From contig NZ_BMXN01000009.1 in assembly GCF_014651775.1 (NCBI RefSeq), forward strand, positions 62,001-126,000: a DNA stretch of 64,000 nucleotides, given 5' to 3'. The stretch comes from Vreelandella hamiltonii (GTDB taxonomy: Bacteria > Pseudomonadota > Gammaproteobacteria > Pseudomonadales > Halomonadaceae). Within the stretch, counting starts at the first letter, position 1. Every line of letters starts with the position of its first letter. Shown piece after piece: positions 23,061 through 32,960 of this stretch. The position numbers were made by a program, and so were the translations under genes. The notes under the pieces were generated by a model that was not told the DNA's origin, did not search any database, and was given only the letters and a program-made list of their open reading frames with translations.

Positions 23061-23525
23061 TCAGACGCCTTCCAGCTCCTGCAGGCTGGCCACCAGCTTG
23101 CGCGCTTCGGCGGCATGCCCCTGGGCCAGGGTCGTGAAGAACGTCTCTTCTGGCGCCACCTTGGCCCGCGATGCACGATGTTCATAGAGACGCTGAAGCT
23201 GATGATGTGACTCCACCGCCGTGGCGGTCAGCTCGTCCAGCGATCCGGCCACGTCCTGCTCGGCCAGCGCCTCCAGCAGCGGAGGCTGAGGGAAGTCACC
23301 CGATTCGTCGAACCATAGCTCCAGCACTTCACGCTGATCCGACCCATCATGAAACAGCGCTTCGAGCCCAGACTTCATGGTCAACTCGCTGCTGGCGAGG
23401 TAGTTGAGCGCCATGGCAAGACGCTCGTGCTCGGCGGCATCGGCCGCGGCACTGTACTGGCGCGCCATGCGCGCGTGGTAACCGGCGGCCCACTCCATGA
23501 GATCCTTCACCTGGTTGTATCGCAT
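23061..23525 (-). CDS. hypothetical alpha-helical protein
   Basis: 154 residues, no signal peptide. The sequence is almost entirely helical, with repeated Glu/His (EHERLAMALNYLASSELTMKSGLEALF; ESHHQLQRLYEHRAS), so a ferritin-like four-helix bundle is possible. I cannot confirm metal ligands. I chose ATG 23525, with AGGAGG just upstream, over the longer frame to 23555. It lies downstream of topA and the DUF6586-like gene on the same strand, with a 60-base gap. Confidence 0.65.
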   Translation of the reverse strand: MRYNQVKDLMEWAAGYHARMARQYSAAADAAEHERLAMALNYLASSELTMKSGLEALFHDGSDQREVLELWFDESGDFPQPPLLEALAEQDVAGSLDELTATAVESHHQLQRLYEHRASRAKVAPEETFFTTLAQGHAAEARKLVASLQELEGV

Positions 23526-23585
23526 CCTTGCCTCCTGTTGAGTAACGTACTCCATAGCATGGTCATGATCGGCAATTTTTCAAGC

Positions 23586-24047
23586 CTACCACTCGACGCT
23601 GGTCTCCCTGAGCATGGCGATTTCACGCTTCGCCGCTTGCAAATGCTCTAGCAACTGCTCACCCAGCGACGCCTGGGCACCTACCGCAATCATGGCCGGG
23701 TTATGCACCTGACGACGGGCTGCGCCCTCGTCGCCATGCAGTTTTTCGAGCTGACCAACCAGCCATGCCAGCCAGCTATCCGAGCGTTGCAGCTCGTCGC
23801 GCAAGCGCTGCAGCTCGGCCAGCGCAGGGCCGTCGCTGGCCAGCAGGCGCTGCCAGTCATGGCTTGGCAGACGAGCGTGCTCGGTAACCTCTTTCAGCAG
23901 CGACGCCAGCGCCAGCTCGAACAGCGCCAGCGCGCCCTCCTCCAGCGCCCCCTGACGGGCGGGGGCATGCTCATCGTCGCCCACCGGAAGCCCAACCATC
24001 AGCTCGGCTTGATAAAGGAGCTGGTTAGTACGCGAACGGGCACTCAC
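23586..24047 (-). CDS. DUF6586-like small protein downstream of topA
   Basis: 153 residues, helical, charged, no signal peptide ([12 protein letters not shown]...[14 protein letters not shown]...). It starts at GTG 24047, overlapping the topA stop by 4 bases (GTGA), with GGAGG ten bases upstream inside topA, so it is translationally coupled to topA. A small protein in this position beside topA is also found in pseudomonads. Function unknown; the family name is from memory. Confidence 0.65.
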   Translation of the reverse strand: MSARSRTNQLLYQAELMVGLPVGDDEHAPARQGALEEGALALFELALASLLKEVTEHARLPSHDWQRLLASDGPALAELQRLRDELQRSDSWLAWLVGQLEKLHGDEGAARRQVHNPAMIAVGAQASLGEQLLEHLQAAKREIAMLRETSVEW

Positions 24048-26671
24048 TTGCGCTTGTCCTCCACGTGCCATTTACCGCCTTCGTAGGTGGCTTTCCAGCC
24101 CGTGGCCTTGCCCTCTTCGTCGGTCATCACGTACTGCTCTTTATTCTTGCGCGAATAGCGAATCTGCGCCGGACGGCCATCCGGGTCTTCGCTGGGCGCC
24201 TTGAGCAGGAAGTGGTACTTCTCGGGCAGCTCATCGGCATGGGCCTTCAGCTCTTGCACCAGCGGCGGGCGAGTTTCACGGTTCTTGGGGAACTTGCTGG
24301 CTGCCAGGAACAGGCCACTAGCGCCATCACGCAGTACGTAATGGTCTTCCACCTTCTGACAGGCCAGCTCCGGCATGGGAATCGGGTCCATCTTGGGCGG
24401 TGCCACTTCGCCACTGCGCAGCAGCTTGCGGGTGTTCTTGCACTCGCTGTTGGTACATCCGAAATACTTGCCGAAGCGCCCGGACTTGAGCTGCATGTCC
24501 GAACCACACTTGTCGCATTCGATCAATGGGCCGTCATAGCCCTTGATCTTGAATTTACCGCTCTCGACTTCGTAGCCATCGCAATCCGGGCTGTTGCCGC
24601 AGATATGCAGCTTGCGGGTTTCGTCGATCAGGTAGTTGTCCATGGCCGTGCCACACTTCGGGCAGCGGCGCTTGGCGCGTAGCGCATCGGTTTCTGCCTC
24701 TTCACCGGCATCTTCAGCCACGGCTTCTTCACCGGGAATGAGATCGATGGTGGTCTTGCAACGCTCCTTGGGCGGCAGGTTGTAGCCACTGCACCCCAGG
24801 AACACACCAGTGGAAGCGGTTCGAATCTGCATCTGACGGCCACAGCTGGGGCAGTCGATGTTGGTCGGTACCGGCTGGTTGGGGCGCATTCCCTCGTCGC
24901 TCTCGGCCTTGGCCAGCTCATGACGAAACTCTTCGTAGAAGGCATCCAGCAGCGCCCGCCAGTTGCGCTCACCCTCGGCGACTTCGTCCAGGCTGTCTTC
25001 CATCCGCGCCGTGAAGGAGTAATCCATCAGGTCCGGGAACGACTCCTTGAGGCGCTCGGTGACGATATCGCCCAGCTTTTCGGCATAGAAGCGGCGGTTT
25101 TCCAGCTTCACATAACCCCGATCCTGAATCGTGGAGATGATCGAGGCATAGGTAGAAGGTCGCCCGATGCCCTGCTTCTCCAGCTCCTTGACCAGGCTGG
25201 CTTCGGTGTAACGCGCAGGCGGCTTGGTGAAGTGCTGCTGAGGGTCGAGCACTTCAAGTCTCATGGGCGTGCCGGTGGGCAGGTCGGGGAGGGTCTGATC
25301 CTCGTTCTTGCCGGTCGGCTTCATCACCCGGGTGTAACCATCGAACTTGAGCACGCGCCCTTTGGCACGCAGTTCGTAGCCATCGACTTCGACATTGAGG
25401 GTGCTGGAAAGATATTCCGCCGGGGTCATCTGGCACGCCACGAACTGCCGCCAGATCAGCTCATACAGGCGCTCGGCGTCACGCTCCATGCCCACCAGAT
25501 CCGTGGACTTGCGCTCCACGCTGGAGGGGCGAATCGCCTCGTGGGCTTCCTGTGCGCTCTCTTTGCTGCTGTAGCGGTTGGGCGCTTCGGGCAGGTAGCG
25601 CTCCCCATACTCATCACCAATAAACGAACGCACGCTCTCGACCGCATCCTTGGACAAATTGGTCGAGTCGGTACGCATATAAGTGATGTAGCCAGCTTCG
25701 TAGAGCCGCTGGGCCATGGTCATGGTCTTCTTGACCGAGAACCCTAGCCGCCCGCTGGCAGCCTGCTGCAGCGTCGAGGTAATGAAGGGAGCGGTAGGCT
25801 TGGAGCGTGTCGGTTTGTCTTCGCGAGACGTGATCGACAGTTTGGCTTTGCGCAGCTTGGCAATTCGCTCCAGGGTCTCTTTTTCCGAGGTGGGGCGGAA
25901 GGCCTGACCATCCTGCCGCGCCAAAGCAAAACGCACCAGCTCGCCCTCCGGCGAGACCAGATCCGCATGCACGTCCCAGAACTCTTCGGGAATGAAGGCG
26001 CGAATTTCCCGCTCACGTTCGACGATCAAACGCACGGCCACCGACTGTACACGGCCGGCAGACAGGCCACGGGCAATCTTGGCCCACAGCAGCGGCGAGA
26101 GCATGAAGCCCACGACCCGGTCGAGGAAACGGCGCGCCTGCTGGGCTTCCACGCGAGGAATGTTCAGTACGCCGGGGGTCTTGAAGGCATCCTGAATGGC
26201 ATTCTTGGTGATTTCGTTGAACACCACGCGTTTATAGCGGCTGTCGTCACCGCCAATGGTTTCCCGCAGGTGCCAGGCGATGGCCTCCCCTTCGCGGTCC
26301 AAATCCGTGGCGAGGTAGACGGCATCGGCTTTTTCGGCCAGCTTCTTCAGCTCGGCAACGACCTTCTCCTTGCCGGGCAAAATGTCATAGTTGGCTGCCC
26401 AGCCATTGTCCGGGTCGATGCCCATACGGCGAATCAGCTGGGTGTGGGCCTTGCGCTGCTTGTACTCGGCTTTCTCTTCCGCTGACATCTTGCGCGTAGC
26501 CGCGGCCTGGCGAGCGCGCTCCTTTGGGTCGGAGGCCACCTTGCCCGAGCCGCTGGTCGGCAGGTCACGGATGTGACCCACGCTCGACTTCACGATGAAA
26601 TCGTTGCCGAGATACTTATTAATCGTCTTCGCTTTCGCAGGCGATTCGACGATGACCAGTGACTTGCCCAT
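24044..26671 (-). CDS. topA: DNA topoisomerase I
   Basis: Type IA enzyme that relaxes negative supercoils. 875 residues. TOPRIM domain at the N-terminus ([33 protein letters not shown]). The active-site tyrosine is Tyr331 in [15 protein letters not shown]. Three C-terminal four-cysteine zinc modules (starting CPSCGRQ, CPKCGTA, CDKCGSD) are followed by a basic tail ending EDKRK. First gene of a probable topA-DUF6586-hypothetical unit. Confidence 0.97.
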   Translation of the reverse strand: MGKSLVIVESPAKAKTINKYLGNDFIVKSSVGHIRDLPTSGSGKVASDPKERARQAAATRKMSAEEKAEYKQRKAHTQLIRRMGIDPDNGWAANYDILPGKEKVVAELKKLAEKADAVYLATDLDREGEAIAWHLRETIGGDDSRYKRVVFNEITKNAIQDAFKTPGVLNIPRVEAQQARRFLDRVVGFMLSPLLWAKIARGLSAGRVQSVAVRLIVEREREIRAFIPEEFWDVHADLVSPEGELVRFALARQDGQAFRPTSEKETLERIAKLRKAKLSITSREDKPTRSKPTAPFITSTLQQAASGRLGFSVKKTMTMAQRLYEAGYITYMRTDSTNLSKDAVESVRSFIGDEYGERYLPEAPNRYSSKESAQEAHEAIRPSSVERKSTDLVGMERDAERLYELIWRQFVACQMTPAEYLSSTLNVEVDGYELRAKGRVLKFDGYTRVMKPTGKNEDQTLPDLPTGTPMRLEVLDPQQHFTKPPARYTEASLVKELEKQGIGRPSTYASIISTIQDRGYVKLENRRFYAEKLGDIVTERLKESFPDLMDYSFTARMEDSLDEVAEGERNWRALLDAFYEEFRHELAKAESDEGMRPNQPVPTNIDCPSCGRQMQIRTASTGVFLGCSGYNLPPKERCKTTIDLIPGEEAVAEDAGEEAETDALRAKRRCPKCGTAMDNYLIDETRKLHICGNSPDCDGYEVESGKFKIKGYDGPLIECDKCGSDMQLKSGRFGKYFGCTNSECKNTRKLLRSGEVAPPKMDPIPMPELACQKVEDHYVLRDGASGLFLAASKFPKNRETRPPLVQELKAHADELPEKYHFLLKAPSEDPDGRPAQIRYSRKNKEQYVMTDEEGKATGWKATYEGGKWHVEDKRK

Positions 26672-26949
26672 AGTGCTCCACTTTCCTGATGCCGAGGCGT
26701 GATCGCCACGGCGCTAAGTACGTTGTCGCCCCACATTATGCCTTGGCGACCATGAGAAAAATGCGCCTACCCTACCCCAGCCCTTGCCCAAGCGCTAGTA
26801 GCAACCTGCATCAGGCTGCACCCCATGGCGAGGCACATCCCGCTCGGGAAGGTGTCGGTATGACGCCTAGCGTTTTTTTATATCGAGTAGCTAGACACTA
26901 GACTGCCGCTTGACACTCGGCAACCCAAAGCCACACCCACTAACCAATT
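26672..26949. other. gene-free gap upstream of topA
   Basis: About 280 bases without a convincing gene. It should contain the topA promoter on the minus strand; I found no strong consensus. A plus-strand 70-codon frame here has no ribosome site or family match. A terminator-like hairpin on the plus strand (26850-26879) is the only clear structure. Confidence 0.5.
26850..26879 (+). terminator. orphan terminator-like hairpin
   Basis: AGGTGTC (26850-26856) and GACGCCT (26862-26868) pair with one G-U wobble around a five-base loop. AGCG and seven Ts follow. No plus-strand gene lies upstream for several kilobases, so it either ends an unrecognised short transcript or is chance. Confidence 0.5.
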
Positions 26950-26971
26950 GCCCCCGCTAAAAAGCGGGGGC
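26950..26971 (-). terminator. terminator hairpin after the DUF3141 gene
   Basis: Perfect nine-base stem GCCCCCGCT/AGCGGGGGC with a four-base loop, 25 bases after the stop. The following minus-strand sequence (AATTGG) is only weakly U-rich. Confidence 0.6.
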
Positions 26972-26995
26972 GTGATCGACGGTAGCGCGAGGCGG

Positions 26996-29404
26996 CTAGC
27001 GCTTGCGAGACGTTCCGCGCCGCCCATTGGCTGGCCTGGCCGCTGGCTTTTTAGCCGCCGCTGCAGAAGCGGGTGATGCCGCCGTGGGCTCGGCATCCGT
27101 GGTGGTTGCAACCTCGGTGCCAGTGGCGGCCTTGGCCTTGGCCTTGGTCTCAGGCCCGGCCTCAGATTCGGGCTCAGCGCTGGCGGCAGTCGCAGGCAGC
27201 GCAGGGCGCGCTTGGCCAAACAGCGCCTTGACCTGCTCGAAACGCTCGGCGGCGTGCTCGGTCAGCTCACCGCTGGCCGAGAACACATGCTCCAGATGCT
27301 TGATATGCCCATCGATGGCCACATTGTCCTCACCTTCCAGCAGCACGGGCAGCGTGCTCAGGGCCTGTTCACGATCCAGCTTGAGAATGAAAAACTGCTC
27401 GCGCACCATACGCTTGAACTCGCTCAGCGAGCTGCTGGGCTTGAGCTCCGCGCGGGAGGCCCGCAGACGCTTGAAGTTCCGCTCGTCGGTGGCAGGTGCA
27501 CCGCCCAGTACGTATATGACTGCCCGCATAACGGCTTCGTGCGGGCCTCCCTGGGCGATTTTCTTGCGCAGTTTGTCCTGCTGATGCTGGATGAAGCGAC
27601 GATGCTCCGGCTCGGCACCCGGACGGCGGCGATGCACATGGGCATCGCCATACAAACCAACGGCCGCCTGCAGCAGTGGCTGGCCATAGATATCCATGAA
27701 CAGCCGCTCGGTGCTGCTGTCCCTGAAATCGCGCCAGGCATTGAGGCTGGCGACGATCTGGTCCGAGGCCATGGTTTCGAAGGCCTTGAACACGTTGTCC
27801 TGCCCTACCGGCTCACGGTGCTTGCGCACGTAATCAGCCATCACCGGCAACGGCACGCTCAGCGGGTTGCGGTCCGACAGCAGCTTGTAGCCCAGCCGAA
27901 TGGGGTGCATGCGCCGGATCCAGCGCGCGGCTTCTGGCGTCATCACCGCCTGCAACCAGGGCTGCATATAAATCCGATACAGCCCCAGATTGATCTCCGA
28001 GATGCGTGCAACGGTGGCGAAACGGCGGTCATCTTCGGGCTTGTGCATGACTTCCCGATCCAACTCCTCGAAGTTGCGCTGATTGAATTCGAGCAGGTAG
28101 TCACGCTCGATCAGCTCGGCATCGGCTCGTTCACTGGCATGAGAAATCGTCGTTTCGTAAAGCCCTGGCGGCATCACGTCGATGTAATCCATATTGGCCG
28201 TGAATTCGGAGTGTTCCTTGCGGGAAACGCTGCCGGAAACGAAGATCCCCAGATGGCCCGTGGTGTCATGCAGGCAGTAGATGATGGTCTGGTCGTTGGC
28301 GATGATGTCCTCTTCGCCTTCGTACAGGTCACGAATCCATCCCAGCGCCTGCGGCGGCGGCGTGATGTCGTCGCCACGGGAGCAGAACACCACCACCGGC
28401 GAGCGCACGTTGCGCAGATCGATGCGTCGTCCGTCGCGGGTCACCAGCTGGGCCGTGGAGAGCCGGTTGCCCACGAACAGATTATCGACGATGTACTGGA
28501 TTTCTTCTCCACCCAGCACCACGTGCCCCCCCCACCAGCGTTCGAACTCAAGATAACGCGAGGTTTCGGTGTCGATATTGGCATACAGGTGGTACTGCTT
28601 TTTCCAGTAGGTGTTGGCCGGATTCAGGCGCTCGAAGTTCTGCACCAGCCAGGCGCCATCGAACAGGCCATTGCCCATGTCACTGGTCAGCGCCGTGATC
28701 CAGCTACCGCCCACCATGCCGCCGGTATAGCGCATCGGCGCCTTGCCGTGCTCGCCCGCCCAGTAAGAGAGCGGCGCACCGGCAATCAGGATGGGTCCGA
28801 ACACGTCGGGCTCCAGTGCCGCCGCCATCATGATCTGCCAGCCCGCCTGACAGTTGCCTACCACCATCGGCTTTTCAGTGGTTTCTGGATGCAGCTCGAT
28901 GACATGACGCAGGAAAGCGATTTCGGCTTCGACCACATCCTCGACCGTTTGGCCGGGCTCGGGAAAGGGCAGAAAGCCAATGAAGTAGCAGGGATGGCCT
29001 GCCTTGAGCGCCACGCCCAGTTCGCTGTCGGGCTTGAAGCCGCCGATGCCTGGGCCATGCCCGGCCCGAGGGTCGACCACCACGAACGGGCGCTTGCTGG
29101 GGTCGGTGACCGTATCGCCCTTGGGCAATACACGCAGCAGTTCGTAATTGGTCGGGTTGGGCAGCGTCCGTCCGTCCATCAGCCCTTCGGTATCGAACCC
29201 CAGCACGTTGGGCTTGGTCTGCTCCATGTGGGCCAGATACTGGTTGCCCCGTTCGCGCATCACATCCCAGTACAGCACGTTGCGCTCGACGCTGTCGCGC
29301 CAGTAGCTCAAGGCAGCACGCCCAAACCCGAACGGGTCCATCATGCTCGTCAGCGCGCTGTTGCCCAGAGTGGGGGAAAGCAGGGGATTAGCGAGAAAGT
29401 TCAT
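26996..29404 (-). CDS. DUF3141 protein, PhaC-like alpha/beta hydrolase fold
   Basis: 802 residues from ATG 29404 (GGGAG upstream; the frame runs on to 29506 without a better start). Residues ~100-400 look like the alpha/beta hydrolase fold of polyhydroxyalkanoate synthases: PFVVVDPRAGHGPGIGG, then GNCQAGW with Cys185 at the nucleophile elbow where PhaC has its catalytic Cys. FCSRGDDITPP and DTTGHLGIFV could carry the Asp and His. The C-terminal half is a separate helical domain, and the last ~75 residues are Ala/Lys/Pro/Thr-rich ending GRRGTSRKR, like phasin or histone-like tails. No reaction is established. Divergent from a LysR gene. Confidence 0.8.
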   Translation of the reverse strand: MNFLANPLLSPTLGNSALTSMMDPFGFGRAALSYWRDSVERNVLYWDVMRERGNQYLAHMEQTKPNVLGFDTEGLMDGRTLPNPTNYELLRVLPKGDTVTDPSKRPFVVVDPRAGHGPGIGGFKPDSELGVALKAGHPCYFIGFLPFPEPGQTVEDVVEAEIAFLRHVIELHPETTEKPMVVGNCQAGWQIMMAAALEPDVFGPILIAGAPLSYWAGEHGKAPMRYTGGMVGGSWITALTSDMGNGLFDGAWLVQNFERLNPANTYWKKQYHLYANIDTETSRYLEFERWWGGHVVLGGEEIQYIVDNLFVGNRLSTAQLVTRDGRRIDLRNVRSPVVVFCSRGDDITPPPQALGWIRDLYEGEEDIIANDQTIIYCLHDTTGHLGIFVSGSVSRKEHSEFTANMDYIDVMPPGLYETTISHASERADAELIERDYLLEFNQRNFEELDREVMHKPEDDRRFATVARISEINLGLYRIYMQPWLQAVMTPEAARWIRRMHPIRLGYKLLSDRNPLSVPLPVMADYVRKHREPVGQDNVFKAFETMASDQIVASLNAWRDFRDSSTERLFMDIYGQPLLQAAVGLYGDAHVHRRRPGAEPEHRRFIQHQQDKLRKKIAQGGPHEAVMRAVIYVLGGAPATDERNFKRLRASRAELKPSSSLSEFKRMVREQFFILKLDREQALSTLPVLLEGEDNVAIDGHIKHLEHVFSASGELTEHAAERFEQVKALFGQARPALPATAASAEPESEAGPETKAKAKAATGTEVATTTDAEPTAASPASAAAAKKPAARPANGRRGTSRKR

Positions 29405-29503
29405 AGAGTCTCCCGTGGGGTTGATGCGGGGCACCAAGCCCGAAGCCTGATGCTGCAATGCAATATAGTTTAGGCCACTCCTTGCCAGACGTCGATCATT
29501 ACC

Positions 29504-29535
29504 CATACATGAACCTGTGTAACAACCTATGTATG
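29504..29535. promoter_or_regulatory. candidate LysR operator in the divergent intergenic region
   Basis: CATACAT (29504-29510) and ATGTATG (29529-29535) form an inverted repeat with 18 bases between, inside the ~250-base region between the DUF3141 and LysR genes. LysR proteins commonly bind such symmetric sites beside their own gene. Confidence 0.4.
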
Positions 29536-29653
29536 AACCATCGAGCGACAGCGATTCAAGGCGTTAGCGGGCAAAGGGTGGTAGCATTTCGACATGGACC
29601 CACGCGCTTGGGAGTCGCTGACGCTGACCGAGCACGTTTACCTCGAGGTGGTT

Positions 29654-30652
29654 ATGTCATCCCCGTCGCTGCTCAACCGCTTGACGTTTCGCCAACTGCA
29701 GGTGTTTCAGGCCGTACATCGCCAGCGCTCGTATTCGCGTGCCGCCGAACAGCTAGGCCTGACTCAACCCGCCGTGAGCGCCCAGATTCGCCAGCTGGAA
29801 CAGGCGCTGGGGCAGCCGCTGTTTCGCTATGCCGGTAAAACCCTGCATGTACTGCCTGCGGCGGATACGCTGGCGCTCTCCACTCGGGAAATCTTTGGGC
29901 AGCTTGCGCGCCTGCAGATGCACCTTTCAGATATTAACGGCAAGATCAGCGGCAAGTTGAGCATTGCAGCGGTTTCTTCTGCCCAATACGTGGTGCCCTA
30001 TCTGCTGTCACGCTTTCGCGCCCGCTACCCCGATGTGCAGCTACGCCTGAAAGTATGCAACCGCAGCCAGGCACTGGAGCGCCTCGCCGACCAGCAGGAT
30101 GACGTGGTCATCATGGCCATGGTGCCGGAGGACGATAGGCTGGTGGTCATGCCGGTATTGGAAAATGAGCTGGTGGCCGTGGTATGGCCGGAGCATCCGC
30201 TGCTCCAACTGGCCAACCCTACCCTCTCGGACTTTGCCCGCCACTATGTATTGATGCGTGAGCCGGGGTCAGGCGTGCGCAGCGCCTTCGAGCAGCTGGC
30301 GGTCGATCAGGAAGTCGGGCTGCCCCACCGTATCGAGCTGGGTACCAACGAAGCGATCAAACAAGGCGTGATGGCGCATCTGGGCGTGGCGGTACTGCCG
30401 CGCATGGCCATTCAGCTGGAGCTGGAACAGGGGCTGCTGGCCACGCTGGCGCTGCCCCACTTTCCGATCCGCCGCGCCTGGTGCACCGTCTATCGCCGCG
30501 ACCACTTCCCCACGCCGGTGGCGGAGCTGTTCTTGCGTTTCACCCGCGAACACCTCAGCGAGCTGCGTGCGCATTTCCAGGCGCCCCCCAGCCCCCTCCC
30601 CAGCCACGGCGTTTCCTGCTTGCCAGGCCTGAGCGTCGAACAGACCCCGTGA
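29654..30652 (+). CDS. LysR-family transcriptional regulator (CbbR-like)
   Basis: 332 residues. Winged helix-turn-helix at the N-terminus (LTFRQLQVFQAVHRQRSYSRAAEQLGLTQPAVSAQIRQLE), then a type-2 periplasmic-binding-like effector domain. The overall pattern is closest to CbbR/YeiE-type members, but the effector cannot be read from sequence. ATG 29654 follows GAGGTGG; the longer frame from 29594 is less likely. It diverges from the DUF3141 gene, its likeliest target, and precedes lipA. E. coli has another LysR gene, ybeF, beside lipA. Confidence 0.88.
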   Translation: MSSPSLLNRLTFRQLQVFQAVHRQRSYSRAAEQLGLTQPAVSAQIRQLEQALGQPLFRYAGKTLHVLPAADTLALSTREIFGQLARLQMHLSDINGKISGKLSIAAVSSAQYVVPYLLSRFRARYPDVQLRLKVCNRSQALERLADQQDDVVIMAMVPEDDRLVVMPVLENELVAVVWPEHPLLQLANPTLSDFARHYVLMREPGSGVRSAFEQLAVDQEVGLPHRIELGTNEAIKQGVMAHLGVAVLPRMAIQLELEQGLLATLALPHFPIRRAWCTVYRRDHFPTPVAELFLRFTREHLSELRAHFQAPPSPLPSHGVSCLPGLSVEQTP

Positions 30653-30737
30653 TGCGCGACGGTGTCTTGTTGATTGCCAGGTATGTTACATTATCTACTA
30701 CCTACGTATCAGTTAGCGTGACTCGAGGCTCTCTCCT

Positions 30738-31790
<1,053 letters not shown>

Positions 31791-31806
31791 TACCCCGCAC
31801 GACTGT

Positions 31807-31845
31807 CACCGGCATGCCCTTTCAGCATGCCGGTGAGCCCGTCTT
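31807..31845. terminator. hairpin between lipA and lipB
   Basis: Perfect 11-base stem (31807-31817 and 31825-31835) with a seven-base loop, followed on the plus strand by AGCCCGTCTTTT. It probably ends lipA and perhaps lipB transcripts. Confidence 0.6.
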
Positions 31846-31862
31846 TTGCAGCACTTACTCGA

Positions 31863-32513
31863 TCACGACGCCGAATCCACCAGCGATCGGCCTAGCTGCT
31901 CCGCCAGCGCCAGGGCCAGTGCGCCCCCGATATCTGCGCCATCATCTAGCGTCACCAGATCGCCCAAGCGCGTTACCTGCATGCCTGCGTAGCCACAGGG
32001 GTTGATGCGCCCAAACGGCGACAGGTCGCCGTCGACGTTTAGCGCAACGCCGTGGTAGCTGGCCCCTCGACGAATGCGCAGCCCCAGCGATGCAATCTTG
32101 GCCTCCCCCATCACCGTGCGGGTATACACGCCCGGCGCATCCGGCTTGGCCCAGGCATCGACACCAAGGCGGGCCAGCACGTCGATCACCGCATTTTCCA
32201 GGGCGCTGACCAGCTCACGCACACCGATCCTGCCACGCCGCACGTCCAGCAACGGGTAAAGCACCACTTGCCCAGGCCCGTGGTAGGTCACCTGACCGCC
32301 ACGGTCGGTATTGACCACCGGGATATCGCCCGGCATCAGCAAATGTTCGGGTTTGCCCGCCTGCCCTTGGGTGAAGACCGGGTCGTGCTCGACCAGCCAG
32401 AACTGGTCGGGCGTATGCTCGTCACGGCAGTCGGTGAGCTCACGCATGGCTTCCCAGACAGGCTGGTAGGGCCGGCGCCCCAGGCGGTGCAGCTCGATGG
32501 GTGCGGGGCTCAT
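31863..32513 (-). CDS. lipB: octanoyl-[acyl carrier protein]:protein octanoyltransferase
   Basis: Transfers octanoate from ACP to lipoyl domains, the step before LipA. 216 residues. The signature [12 protein letters not shown], the catalytic Lys in [12 protein letters not shown] and the Cys in INPCGYAGM are all present. The ATG lies 1 base after the stop codon of the ybeD-like gene upstream, so the two are coupled. First of the lip genes in a long minus-strand block that continues from proA. Confidence 0.96.
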   Translation of the reverse strand: MSPAPIELHRLGRRPYQPVWEAMRELTDCRDEHTPDQFWLVEHDPVFTQGQAGKPEHLLMPGDIPVVNTDRGGQVTYHGPGQVVLYPLLDVRRGRIGVRELVSALENAVIDVLARLGVDAWAKPDAPGVYTRTVMGEAKIASLGLRIRRGASYHGVALNVDGDLSPFGRINPCGYAGMQVTRLGDLVTLDDGADIGGALALALAEQLGRSLVDSAS

Positions 32514-32514
32514 G

Positions 32515-32829
32515 TCACACCACCATGTGCACGCGGCCCGTGGCTTTCAGCTCATCGAACAAGCTGGACAGCTGTTGTTCACCGGTAGCCACGATGGTCA
32601 CCCGTACCGATTGGAAGCGGCCATTGCGACTATCCACCACCTGCAGGGTGGTTTCGTCGAAATCTGGCGCGTGCTTGACGATGACCTGGCATACCCAAGC
32701 GGGAAAATCATCCGCCGCATCGCCTACCACCTTGAGCGAGTAGTCGCAGGGAAAAGTGACCCTGGGCGGCTCACTGACCGTGGCGGGCTGGCGCAGGTCA
32801 CGCAGCGGAGATTTGGTATCTTTTTTCAT
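32515..32829 (-). CDS. ybeD: YbeD/DUF493 family protein
   Basis: 104 residues with an ACT-like alpha/beta pattern ([25 protein letters not shown]...[21 protein letters not shown]). Family members sit between dacA and lipB in many gammaproteobacteria, as here. They are proposed to regulate lipoate protein expression, but this is not settled. The ATG at 32829 gives the standard family N-terminus; the longer frame to 32931 overlaps a terminator and is unlikely. Confidence 0.9.
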   Translation of the reverse strand: MKKDTKSPLRDLRQPATVSEPPRVTFPCDYSLKVVGDAADDFPAWVCQVIVKHAPDFDETTLQVVDSRNGRFQSVRVTIVATGEQQLSSLFDELKATGRVHMVV

Positions 32830-32910
32830 GAGTTGCCTATCTATGACGAATGCTAAAACGAATGAAACCCTGACGATGACGCCAGAGCTTCTGATTGTGA
32901 CAGGGAGGCT

Positions 32911-32942
32911 AAAACACCACAGGCAGGCCATGTTGGCCTGCC
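32911..32942 (-). terminator. terminator after dacA
   Basis: Nine-base perfect stem GGCAGGCCA/TGGCCTGCC with a three-base loop, then TGTGGTGTTTT on the minus strand. It lies 19 bases past the dacA stop. Confidence 0.6.
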
Positions 32943-32960
32943 CCGCGTGCTCAAGGCTCG

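Noticed and set aside
26689-26901. 70-codon plus-strand frame in the topA upstream gap
   Set aside because: No ribosome site, no family resemblance, and it crosses the terminator-like hairpin.
27212-29473. 753-codon plus-strand open frame opposite the DUF3141 gene
   Set aside because: It mirrors the codon periodicity of a high-GC gene on the other strand; its translation is His/Gln/Val-rich with no recognisable domain, while the minus strand has a clear family match.
31807-31835. lipA/lipB intergenic palindrome as a regulator site
   Set aside because: Its position right after lipA between convergent genes, and the T-rich stretch downstream, fit a terminator better.
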